Shown here in pieces: positions 23,256 through 29,904 of a stretch of 29,904 nt of DNA; the first letter of the stretch is position 1, and each line of letters opens with the position of its first letter. Made by a program: the position numbers and the translations under genes. The notes beneath the pieces are model-generated. The model saw only the letters and a program-made list of their open reading frames with translations. It searched no databases and was not told the origin of the DNA. Source of the DNA: JBKEDC01 sp047972995 (lineage in GTDB: Bacteria > Bacteroidota > Bacteroidia > Bacteroidales > Prolixibacteraceae); the NCBI GenBank assembly GCA_047972995.1, contig JBKEBD010000039.1, positions 1-29,904 of the forward strand, in the 5' to 3' direction.

Positions 23256-23302
23256 GTGGAGTAGCTCAACAAAGTACTTGCTAAAGGCAAGACGCTATCC
23301 AC
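23256..23302 (+). promoter_or_regulatory. Candidate L20-binding autoregulatory RNA structure
   Basis: In the 108-base gap before rplT, GTGGA (23256-23260) and TAGC (23262-23265) pair with TCCAC (23298-23302) and GCTA (23294-23297), leaving one bulged G. An inner hairpin CTTGC-TAAAG-GCAAG (23277-23291) stacks near the stem, with an 11-base asymmetric internal loop. L20 is known to bind its own mRNA through a mimic of a 23S rRNA helix junction in E. coli and B. subtilis; whether this is such a site is inference. Confidence 0.5.
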
Positions 23303-23317
23303 TTAAAAAAGAAAATT

Positions 23318-23665
23318 ATGCCAAGATCAGTCAACCACGTGGCTTCTAGAGCACGTAGAAAAAGAATCCTCAAGGCAACAAGAGGAAACTGGGGCGCACG
23401 TAAAAACGTGTGGACGGTAGCAAAAAATACTTATGAAAAAGGTTTACAATATGCTTACCGCGACCGCAAAAACAAAAAACGTAATTTCCGTTCATTATGG
23501 ATTCAGCGTATTAACGCTGCAGTTCGTGTGGAAGGACTTAGCTATTCGCAATTTATCGGTTTGTTGAAAAAGAATAATATCGATATTAACCGTAAGGTTC
23601 TTGCCGATTTAGCGGTTTATCAACCACAAGCTTTCAAAGCTATCGTTGATAAAGTAAAAAACTAG
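23318..23665 (+). CDS. rplT: 50S ribosomal protein L20
   Basis: A 115-residue basic protein that binds 23S rRNA early in large-subunit assembly and represses its own operon in studied bacteria. MPRSVNHVASRARRKRILKA, the extended basic N-terminus, and then GNWGARKNVWTVAKN and DRKNKKRNFRSLWIQRINAA are diagnostic. Length is normal. It is the last gene of the thrS operon, with a terminator 33 bases after the stop. The preceding gap carries a probable regulatory stem. Confidence 0.98.
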   Translation: MPRSVNHVASRARRKRILKATRGNWGARKNVWTVAKNTYEKGLQYAYRDRKNKKRNFRSLWIQRINAAVRVEGLSYSQFIGLLKKNNIDINRKVLADLAVYQPQAFKAIVDKVKN

Positions 23666-23697
23666 TAATTCAGTTTGGGTGAAATAAAACATTGAAA

Positions 23698-23728
23698 GTC
23701 TCGTCGTACAAACGGCGAGGCTTTTTTT
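23698..23728 (+). terminator. Terminator of the thrS-rplT operon
   Basis: A 10-bp stem with two wobbles (23698-23707 with 23712-23721), loop ACAA, followed by seven T. Confidence 0.9.
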
Positions 23729-23794
23729 ATGTATAATTCCATTTTTTCTAGATTAAAAATACTATAACTTAGTAATATAGTGAGCTATATTAAC

Positions 23795-23802
23795 TACATT
23801 TG
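23795..23802 (+). promoter_or_regulatory. -7 box for secA
   Basis: TACATTTG followed by CG fully matches TAnnTTTG, 40 bases before the secA ATG at 23842. It follows the rplT terminator, so secA has its own promoter. Confidence 0.6.
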
Positions 23803-23841
23803 CGTTAGTTGAAATAAGAAAACGTATAACATAAATATAAA

Positions 23842-26800
23842 ATGGGTTTTATTGATAAAATTCTAGGAGCCTTTTTGGGAACAAAATCCGATAGGGATCT
23901 AAAGGAAGTTACTCCTATTCTGAATGAAGTGAAGAAGGAGTTTGAGCGTATAGCAGCATTTTCAAATGATGAACTGCGTGCTGAATCTGAATCATTGAAG
24001 CAAAAGATTCAAGACTATATCAAGCAAGAATTAGATGAGATAGCTGAATTAAAGCAAAATGCAGAGAATGCAGATATTCAGGAAGGTGAAAAAATCTATG
24101 AGCAAGTAGATGGATTAGAGGAAACAATCAAAACAAAAATCGAAGAGGTTCTAAATGAAATTTTGCCTGCGGCTTTTGCAATTGTAAAATCGACAGCTCA
24201 ACGTTTCTCTGAAAATACAGAGGTAGAGGTGCTTGCAACCGATTTTGATAGAACTGTTGCTGCACGTAAGGATAATGTAGAAATTGCAGGCGATAAGGCA
24301 ATCTGGTTTAATTCATGGAATGCTGGTGGCAATGAAATCCAATGGAACATGGTTCACTATGATGTGCAGCTTATTGGTGGTATTGTGTTACACTCAGGAA
24401 AAATTGCCGAGATGGCAACAGGTGAGGGTAAAACACTCGTATCAACTTTGCCTGTGTTCTTAAATGCTCTTGCTGGTAGAGGAGTGCACGTGGTAACAGT
24501 TAATGACTATTTGGCTAAGCGTGACTCGGAGTGGATGGGACCAATCTTTGAATTCCATGGTTTGAGCGTAGATTGCATTGATCGTCATCAGCCAAACTCT
24601 GATGAACGCAGGAAAGCATACAATGCCGATATTACTTACGGAACAAACAATGAATTCGGTTTCGACTACTTGCGTGATAATATGGCAATTAATCCACAAG
24701 ATTTGGTGCAACGCAAACACCATTATGCTATTGTCGATGAGGTCGATTCCGTGTTGATTGACGATGCTCGTACGCCATTGATTATTTCTGGTCCTGTGCC
24801 TAAAGGCGATAATCAGAAATTTGAAGAGTTGATGCCTAAAGTAGAGCGTTTAGTTCAAGCTCAAAGAGCTTTTGTAACTCAACGTTTATCTGAAGCAAAG
24901 AAAAATTTGGGCAACGAAAACGCCACAAAAGAAGAAAAAGAAGAGGGAGCTTTCAAGTTGTTGCAAGCGCATAAAGGTTTACCTAAAACAAAAGGATTGA
25001 TTAAATTCTTGAGTGAAGAGGGAATCAAAGCAGCAATGCAAAAAACGGAGAACTTCTATATGCAAGATAACAATCGTCAGATGCACAAGGTAACTGATGA
25101 GTTGTTTTTTATTATAGAAGAAAAACAAAACTCGGTGGAGCTTACAGACAAGGGTATTGATTTGATATCAAATGATGTGGACGACCCTTTGTTCTTTGTT
25201 CTTCCTGATGTAGGTTCTGAAATTGCGGAACTAGAAAAAAATAGTGAAATTTCAGCACAAGATCGTGTGGCTAAAAAAGATGAATTATTACAGAATTATG
25301 CTGTAAAATCAGAACGCGTGCACACGATCAACCAATTGCTTAAAGCTTATGCTATGTTTGAAAAAGACCAAGAATACGTGGTCATGGATAACAAAGTAAA
25401 AATTGTAGATGAACAAACAGGTCGTATTATGGAGGGGCGTCGTTATTCCGACGGTCTGCATCAGGCAATTGAAGCTAAAGAACGAGTTAAAGTAGAAGCT
25501 GCTACACAAACGTTTGCAACTGTAACTCTCCAAAACTACTTCCGTATGTACACCAAATTATCGGGTATGACCGGTACGGCGGAAACTGAAGCAGGAGAAT
25601 TCTGGGACATCTATGAGTTAGATGTGGTTGTAATTCCAACTAATCGTTCGATTCAGCGCGATGACCGAGAGGACAAAGTCTATAAAACAAAACGCGAGAA
25701 ATACAATGCAGTTATTGAAGAAGTGATTGAAATGCATCAAGCTGGTCGTCCGGTGTTGGTGGGTACCACTTCTGTTGATATTTCAGAGTTGTTAAGTCGT
25801 ATGTTGAAAATGCGAGGAATTAAGCACAACGTATTGAATGCAAAGTTGCACGCTCGTGAGGCCGACATTGTGGCAGAAGCGGGTAAGGAAGGTATGGTTA
25901 CTATCGCTACCAACATGGCAGGTCGTGGTACGGATATCAAACTAAGCGATGCCGTAAAAGCTGCTGGTGGTTTGGCAATCATTGGTACTGAGCGTCATGA
26001 TTCTCGTCGTGTAGACCGTCAGTTACGCGGTCGTGCTGGTCGTCAAGGAGACCCTGGTTCTTCTCAATTCTTTGTATCGTTAGAAGATAATTTGATGCGT
26101 TTGTTCAATTCAGAGCGTATTACGAGCATTATGGATAGAATTGGCTTAGAAGAAGGCGAAGTGATTCAGCACTCGATGATTACAAAATCTATAGAGCGTG
26201 CTCAGCGCAAGGTTGAAGAAAATAACTTCGGCATTCGCAAGCGATTGCTTGAGTATGATGATGTGATGAACTCACAACGTGAGGTGATTTACACTAAACG
26301 TCGCCATGCACTTTATGGAGAGCGTTTGGAAGTTGATTTGCTTAACATGATGTTTGATTCAGTAGAAAGCATTGTCAACAATCATTATGGTATGGACTTC
26401 GAGGAATTCAAATTGGAATTAATTCGCATTTGCTCTATCGAATCGCCTATTTCGGAAGATGAATTCAGATCGCAAAAACCAGATCAAATTATTGATGTAA
26501 TTTACCAAGTAATGATTGATTCATACACACGCAAGGTAGAAGCTATTTCTAAGCAAGCATGGCCAGTGATTAAAGACGTGCAAGAGAATAGAGGTCATCA
26601 ATATAAAAATATCGTAGTGCCTATTTCAGAAGGAAAAAGAATCTTCCAAGTGGTTACCAATTTAGAAAAAGCTTATCAAAATGAGGGAAAAGAGTTGGTG
26701 AAATCATTCCAAAAACAGATTGTGTTAATGACTATTGATGAGGCTTGGAAAGAACAACTTCGTGAAATGGACGACTTGAAGCAATCGGTGCAAAATGCAA

Positions 26801-27150
26801 CCTACGAACAAAAAGATCCACTCTTGATTTATAAGTTTGAATCATTCAATTTGTTCAAGGTTATGCTCGGTAAAGTGAATGAAGACATTGTAGCCTCTCT
26901 AATGAAAGCACATATCCCAATGCAAGACCCAAGCCAAGTTAAGGAAGCAGAGGAACAACGCAGAACAGATATGAGCCGAATGCAAACTCAAAAGAATGAT
27001 TTGAGTGAGGGGCCACAAGGAAGACAGGCACCTCAAAAGCCCAAGGCACAACCTGTTCGAGTTGAAAAGAGAGTTGGAAGAAATGAACCTTGTCCTTGCG
27101 GAAGCGGCAAAAAGTTTAAATCATGCCACGGAAAAGGAATGGCTGAATAA
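23842..27150 (+). CDS. secA: Protein translocase ATPase SecA
   Basis: The ATPase motor that pushes preproteins through SecYEG. It has 1,102 residues, larger than E. coli SecA (about 900) but normal for Bacteroidetes, with the extra length in the N-terminal and nucleotide-binding regions. Walker A is ATGEGKT at 192-198 and Walker B is DEVDSV at 299-304. MAGRGTDIKL and RRVDRQLRGRAGRQGDPGSS are the NBD2 motifs. The C-terminal zinc tail is PCPCGSGKKFKSCHG, with Cys1084, Cys1086, Cys1095 and His1096, which in E. coli contacts SecB and lipids. It has its own promoter and terminator. Two lgt genes follow, so secretion and lipoprotein maturation are neighbours. Confidence 0.98.
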   Translation: MGFIDKILGAFLGTKSDRDLKEVTPILNEVKKEFERIAAFSNDELRAESESLKQKIQDYIKQELDEIAELKQNAENADIQEGEKIYEQVDGLEETIKTKIEEVLNEILPAAFAIVKSTAQRFSENTEVEVLATDFDRTVAARKDNVEIAGDKAIWFNSWNAGGNEIQWNMVHYDVQLIGGIVLHSGKIAEMATGEGKTLVSTLPVFLNALAGRGVHVVTVNDYLAKRDSEWMGPIFEFHGLSVDCIDRHQPNSDERRKAYNADITYGTNNEFGFDYLRDNMAINPQDLVQRKHHYAIVDEVDSVLIDDARTPLIISGPVPKGDNQKFEELMPKVERLVQAQRAFVTQRLSEAKKNLGNENATKEEKEEGAFKLLQAHKGLPKTKGLIKFLSEEGIKAAMQKTENFYMQDNNRQMHKVTDELFFIIEEKQNSVELTDKGIDLISNDVDDPLFFVLPDVGSEIAELEKNSEISAQDRVAKKDELLQNYAVKSERVHTINQLLKAYAMFEKDQEYVVMDNKVKIVDEQTGRIMEGRRYSDGLHQAIEAKERVKVEAATQTFATVTLQNYFRMYTKLSGMTGTAETEAGEFWDIYELDVVVIPTNRSIQRDDREDKVYKTKREKYNAVIEEVIEMHQAGRPVLVGTTSVDISELLSRMLKMRGIKHNVLNAKLHAREADIVAEAGKEGMVTIATNMAGRGTDIKLSDAVKAAGGLAIIGTERHDSRRVDRQLRGRAGRQGDPGSSQFFVSLEDNLMRLFNSERITSIMDRIGLEEGEVIQHSMITKSIERAQRKVEENNFGIRKRLLEYDDVMNSQREVIYTKRRHALYGERLEVDLLNMMFDSVESIVNNHYGMDFEEFKLELIRICSIESPISEDEFRSQKPDQIIDVIYQVMIDSYTRKVEAISKQAWPVIKDVQENRGHQYKNIVVPISEGKRIFQVVTNLEKAYQNEGKELVKSFQKQIVLMTIDEAWKEQLREMDDLKQSVQNATYEQKDPLLIYKFESFNLFKVMLGKVNEDIVASLMKAHIPMQDPSQVKEAEEQRRTDMSRMQTQKNDLSEGPQGRQAPQKPKAQPVRVEKRVGRNEPCPCGSGKKFKSCHGKGMAE

Positions 27151-27169
27151 TAAAAACTAATGAAAATGT

Positions 27170-27215
27170 AAGGAATTAAGAGTTCTGGTTTCCAGGCTTC
27201 TTAATTCCTTTTTTT
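27170..27215 (+). terminator. Terminator of secA
   Basis: AAGGAATTAAG (27170-27180) pairs with CTTAATTCCTT (27200-27210), with CTGG/CCAG inside, followed by five more T. The first lgt start lies 13 bases beyond it, so lgt expression would need read-through or an unseen promoter. Confidence 0.85.
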
Positions 27216-27227
27216 ATAAAAACAATT

Positions 27228-28049
27228 ATGGAAAATTTATTTATACATTGGAACGTTGACCCTGAAATTTTTCACGTAGGGAGTATATCTGTTCGTTGGT
27301 ATGGCTTAATGTTTGCCGTTGGTTTTTTGGTTGGCTACAACATTGTTGAGCGAATGTTTAAGCAAGAAGGCGACGATGTAAAGTGGTTAGATAGTCTGTT
27401 TATGTATATGCTCGTTGCTACCATTATTGGGGCAAGATTAGGTCATGTGTTCTTTTACGCTTGGGATTACTACAAAGTTCATCCGGGTGAAATTCTAAAA
27501 GTTTGGCATGGGGGATTGGCAAGCCATGGTGGAGCACTCGGAATCTTTATTGCGCTTATAATTTGGAGTAAGAAAGTATCGCATCGCTCTGTTTTTTGGG
27601 TGCTAGATAGAGTAGTAGTGCCAACGGCATTGGTGGCAGCTATGATTCGATTTGGTAACCTCATGAATTCTGAAATTTATGGTGTTCAAACCGATTTACC
27701 ATGGGGATTCATCTTTGAGCGCAACGGCGAAACAGTGGCAAAACATCCAACACAAATTTACGAATCATTGAGTTATCTGTTGTCGTTTGTAGTGCTCATG
27801 TATGCTTATTTTAAGACCAATTTACGCAAGCGTGAGGGATTCATATTTGGGTTGTTTTTCGTATTTATTTTTGTAGCTCGATTCTTTATTGAATTTATTA
27901 AAGAAGATCAAGAAGCTTTTGAAGCTAGCATGACTTTAAACATGGGGCAGTGGTTAAGCATCCCTTTTGTGCTATTTGGCTGCTTTATGATGTGGCGTGC
28001 AATGAAGCGACCAGAGGTGATTTATAAAAAATCGATCAAGAAGAAATAG
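27228..28049 (+). CDS. lgt: Prolipoprotein diacylglyceryl transferase (copy 1)
   Basis: Adds diacylglycerol from phosphatidylglycerol to the lipobox cysteine of prolipoproteins, in the inner membrane. It has 273 residues with about seven hydrophobic segments. Family blocks seen are VRWYGLMFAVGF (with the conserved Tyr), IGARLGHVFFYAWDYY, VWHGGLASHGGALGI, RFGNLMNSEIYGV (the Lgt signature), HPTQIYES and VARFFIEFIKEDQEAF followed by NMGQWLSIPF. All appear intact. The C-terminus is basic (KRPEVIYKKSIKKK). The second copy begins one base after its stop. M13 peptidase and other lipoproteins in the window would be substrates. Confidence 0.96.
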   Translation: MENLFIHWNVDPEIFHVGSISVRWYGLMFAVGFLVGYNIVERMFKQEGDDVKWLDSLFMYMLVATIIGARLGHVFFYAWDYYKVHPGEILKVWHGGLASHGGALGIFIALIIWSKKVSHRSVFWVLDRVVVPTALVAAMIRFGNLMNSEIYGVQTDLPWGFIFERNGETVAKHPTQIYESLSYLLSFVVLMYAYFKTNLRKREGFIFGLFFVFIFVARFFIEFIKEDQEAFEASMTLNMGQWLSIPFVLFGCFMMWRAMKRPEVIYKKSIKKK

Positions 28050-28050
28050 C

Positions 28051-28836
28051 ATGAACCTGAGTTTCATTTATTGGAATGTTAATCCGATTGCATTTCACTT
28101 CTTTGGAGCTGAAGTAAGATGGTATGGTTTATTTTTTCCAATTGCCTTTGCTCTTGGCTATTTAATCGGGCGAAAGATGTTTAAACAAGAGGGTATTAGT
28201 CAAGATTGGCTCGATACGCTGTTTATTGTTGTATTTCTTTCTGGAATATTTGGAGCTCGTTTGGGACACGTGTTTTTTTATGATTGGTCATACTTTAAGG
28301 AACATCCCTCTGAAATTCTCAAAACATGGCATGGTGGATTAGCTAGCCATGGAGGTGCAATAGGGGTAATGCTAGGCTTATTTGCTTGGAGTAAAATTAC
28401 AGCTAAGCGTTCGTTTCTTTGGGTGCTTGACAAAGTTGTGGTTTGTGCAGCTCTGTTGGGGAGTTTAGTGAGATTAGGTAATCTCATGAACTCTGAAATT
28501 TATGGCGTTGCAACTCAGTTGCCTTGGGGATTTGTTTTTCAACTAAATGGTGATACTGTTCCGAATCACCCCACGCAACTGTATGAGTCATTATGCTATT
28601 TCGCTATCTTTCTTGTGCTTTTTTACAATTACTTTCACAAGAAAGCTTATTTGAAAGAAGGGTATCTTACTGGGCTGTTTGGCGTATTGGTTTTTGCAAG
28701 TCGATTTTTTATTGAATTCATCAAAAATGACCAAAGTGTTTTTGAAGCAGGAATGTGGCTCAATATGGGGCAGCTATTAAGCATTCCATTCATTATATAT
28801 GGTGCTTATTTAATTTGGAAATCAACTAGAGCGTAA
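28051..28836 (+). CDS. lgt: Prolipoprotein diacylglyceryl transferase (copy 2)
   Basis: A second complete Lgt of 261 residues directly behind the first, with a single base between stop and start. The same blocks are kept: VRWYGLFFPIAFALG, FGARLGHVFFYDWSYF, WHGGLASHGGAIGV, RLGNLMNSEIYGV, HPTQLYESL, SRFFIEFIKNDQSVF and NMGQLLSIPF. By eye it resembles copy 1 over its full length, with more than half of the positions alike, so it arose by tandem duplication, not recently, since synonymous and many amino-acid sites differ. Loops after the HGG motif and the C-terminus differ most. It lacks the basic tail of copy 1. The two are surely co-transcribed. Confidence 0.96.
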   Translation: MNLSFIYWNVNPIAFHFFGAEVRWYGLFFPIAFALGYLIGRKMFKQEGISQDWLDTLFIVVFLSGIFGARLGHVFFYDWSYFKEHPSEILKTWHGGLASHGGAIGVMLGLFAWSKITAKRSFLWVLDKVVVCAALLGSLVRLGNLMNSEIYGVATQLPWGFVFQLNGDTVPNHPTQLYESLCYFAIFLVLFYNYFHKKAYLKEGYLTGLFGVLVFASRFFIEFIKNDQSVFEAGMWLNMGQLLSIPFIIYGAYLIWKSTRA

Positions 28837-28890
28837 ATACTACGAGTGATTTCCAACGAAATCAAGTTTTTAGAAGTCCTCGATAATATA

Positions 28891-28898
28891 TATATTTG
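28891..28898 (+). promoter_or_regulatory. -7 box for the PhnA-domain gene
   Basis: TATATTTG followed by CA fully matches TAnnTTTG and lies 39 bases before the ATG at 28937. A T-run lies near the expected -33 position. Confidence 0.6.
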
Positions 28899-28936
28899 CA
28901 CCAATTAAAATAGATAAAATCAATAATAGAATAAAT

Positions 28937-29503
28937 ATGAGTATTGAAAGTACGTTGAAAGAACGCAGTGGTTCCGTGTGTGAATTGTGTGGAGCAACAG
29001 AAGGATTAGTAGTATATGCCATTCCTCCAGTTGAAGAAAACCATAGTGATAAATGTATTTTAGTTTGTGCTAAATGCGAAAGTGAAATCAACGGAGAATC
29101 TCTTGATGTAAACCATTGGAGATGTTTGAATGATTCAGCGTGGAGTGAGGTTTCAGCAGTGCAAGTTATGGCTTACCGTATGTTGAGCCGATTAAATGCT
29201 GAAGGTTGGGCAAATGACTTGAAAGATATGCTCTATCTAGAAGATGAAAATCTGAAGTGGGCAAAACAAGGATTAGTAGCTGATGATGCCGTGAAGCATA
29301 TTGATTCAAATGGATCGGTGCTGAACGCGGGCGATTCAGTAGTATTGATTAAAGATCTTGTAGTAAAAGGTGGTGGTTTCACAGCCAAACGAGGGACCGC
29401 AGTTCGTAATATCTCGTTAGTGGCCGATAACCCCGAACATATTGAAGGAAAAGTAAATGGTCAGCAAATTGTTATTTTGACACAATATGTGAAGAAGAAC
29501 TAA
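28937..29503 (+). CDS. PhnA-domain protein (YjdM-like)
   Basis: A 188-residue cytoplasmic protein with an N-terminal zinc ribbon and a C-terminal PhnA/YjdM domain. The ribbon cysteines are Cys15 and Cys18 (CELCG) and Cys44 and Cys47 (CAKC). The C-terminal block DSNGSVLNAGDSVVLIKDL, then VKGGGFTAKRGTAVRNISLV and GQQIVILTQYVKK, is the conserved SH3-like PhnA domain. Despite the name, the family is not part of C-P lyase and its function is unknown; no phosphonate genes are nearby. It has its own promoter and a hairpin after its stop. It is the last chromosomal gene before the right-hand IS. Confidence 0.9.
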   Translation: MSIESTLKERSGSVCELCGATEGLVVYAIPPVEENHSDKCILVCAKCESEINGESLDVNHWRCLNDSAWSEVSAVQVMAYRMLSRLNAEGWANDLKDMLYLEDENLKWAKQGLVADDAVKHIDSNGSVLNAGDSVVLIKDLVVKGGGFTAKRGTAVRNISLVADNPEHIEGKVNGQQIVILTQYVKKN

Positions 29504-29522
29504 GCATTAATCATTAGTTATA

Positions 29523-29570
29523 CAAAGCCTATCAGAAAGATATACCTCTTTTGATAGGCTTTGCTGTTTC
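29523..29570 (+). terminator. Hairpin after the PhnA-domain gene
   Basis: CAAAGCCTATCA (29523-29534) pairs with TGATAGGCTTTG (29552-29563), with AAAGA/TCTTT inside. The stem is long but the following T content is modest (CTGTTTC). Confidence 0.65.
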
Positions 29571-29664
29571 TGGTAATTATTCAAATGACGATTTTCTAGG
29601 CGGAAGTCTATTTTCGTTGTAAAAAGTAGCGAGTATTACATTTATCAAGGATGTTCGCTTTAAT

Positions 29665-29686
29665 GTATCCCTCCGAGCAAGTACAT
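29665..29686. repeat. IS66-like terminal inverted repeat (right copy)
   Basis: Plus-strand sequence beginning GTATCCCTCC and ending AAGTACAT, 22 of 22 bases identical to the inverse of 230-251. A related GCAAGTACAT core recurs inside the element at 29701-29710. Confidence 0.82.
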
Positions 29687-29690
29687 ATTA

Positions 29691-29727
29691 AAAAGTCCTC
29701 GCAAGTACATTATCTTACGAGGATTTT
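29691..29727 (-). terminator. Terminator of the IS66 transposase gene
   Basis: Plus-strand TCCTCG (29696-29701) pairs with CGAGGA (29718-29723); on the minus strand it is followed by CTTTTTAA. It lies just after the tnpC stop. Confidence 0.65.
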
Positions 29728-29749
29728 CATTTGAGTTCTCTTTTTGAGT

Positions 29750-29904
29750 TTATAGCTCTAGTGTTCCCGGTAGTAGGTCTGCAAGTTTATTGACTTTGTA
29801 GCTCGGTATTATTTCTAATACTCTATGGAGCCATTGATATGGATTAACTTCTTGCTTCTTGCAGGTGGCAAAAAAGGAATACATCATCGCTGCACGCTTT
29901 GCTC
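29750..29904 (-). CDS. tnpC: IS66 transposase TnpC, C-terminal end (runs off right edge)
   Basis: The last 50 codons of the IS66-family transposase, stop at 29750. The sequence AKRAAMMYSFFATCKKQEVN, followed by PYQWLHRVLEIIPSYKVNKL and ADLLPGTLEL, is the IS66 C-terminal element (usual form: A-x-x-Y-S-L-x-x-T-C-K-x-x-x-V-N-P-Y-x-W-L-x-D-V-L, then L-L-P). The catalytic DDE core lies beyond the window, so activity cannot be judged. Confidence 0.9.
   Translation of the reverse strand, partial: AKRAAMMYSFFATCKKQEVNPYQWLHRVLEIIPSYKVNKLADLLPGTLEL

Larger units (their letters stand above)
29665..29904 (-). mobile_element. IS66-family insertion sequence, partial (tnpC-side end)
   Basis: The downstream end of an IS66-like element lying on the minus strand and continuing past the right edge. 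It comprises the 22-bp terminal repeat at its outer edge, a terminator and the last 50 codons of tnpC. The repeat is identical to that of the left-hand element. The 8 bases outside (gctttaat) differ from the left flank. The 101 bases between the PhnA gene's hairpin and the element hold nothing that I recognise. Confidence 0.82.

Noticed and set aside
28937..29503. Phosphonate-degradation locus suggested by the PhnA name
   Set aside because: No C-P lyase or phosphonatase genes are present; the PhnA domain is not involved in phosphonate breakdown by itself.
252..29664. Composite transposon carrying cargo genes
   Set aside because: The enclosed genes are core housekeeping functions in normal order and the outer 8-base flanks do not match, so two independent insertions or an assembly break at a repeat is more likely.

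Overview
The window is about 30 kb of chromosome from a member of the Bacteroidetes, probably Bacteroidia. The evidence is the recurring Bacteroidetes -7 promoter box (TAnnTTTG) before many genes, no clear Shine-Dalgarno sites, a SecA of about 1,100 residues, a DUF4301 protein, an EpsC-type serine acetyltransferase and moderate-to-low GC. I cannot name a genus. Most of the content is housekeeping.

Layout. Bases 1-251 are the tnpA end of an IS66-like element on the minus strand. It cuts an older gene whose last codons remain at 252-361. A terminator and a promoter then lead into a block of plus-strand cell-envelope genes: an M13 metallopeptidase lipoprotein, a secreted C69 dipeptidase, a secreted TPR protein and a YfcE-like phosphoesterase (570-5994). 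RNase P RNA (rnpB) follows on the minus strand, then a TIGR01212/YhcC-type radical SAM protein (minus) and a DUF4301 protein (plus). A plus-strand run at 9336-12594 encodes a cytoplasmic TPR protein, a free-standing homologue of the archaeal threonyl-tRNA synthetase editing domain, a short TatD-like amidohydrolase and TcdA. Next come four minus-strand genes: a THUMP-type RNA methyltransferase, serine acetyltransferase, an aminotransferase and methionine aminopeptidase. The plus strand then carries an acyl-ACP thioesterase, YgiQ, the thrS-infC-rpmI-rplT translation operon, secA, two tandem lgt genes and a PhnA-domain protein. The window ends inside a second IS66-like element in the same orientation as the first. 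The two elements share a 22-bp terminal repeat.

How the genes work together. Translation and RNA quality control dominate: rnpB, thrS, infC, rpmI, rplT, map, tcdA, the RNA methyltransferase and the editing-domain homologue. Protein export and lipoprotein maturation (secA, two lgt) and secreted peptidases form a second theme.

The most interesting points are these: the tightly packed editing-domain/TatD-like/TcdA trio, which may be an aminoacyl-tRNA quality-control unit; the non-AUG (ATC) start of infC; an RNA fold between rpmI and rplT that may be the L20 autoregulatory site; the tandem lgt duplication; three diverged 41-42 bp intergenic repeats at 12706-12832; and the flanking same-orientation IS66 copies. 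I found no CRISPR array, tRNA gene, prophage or defence system.
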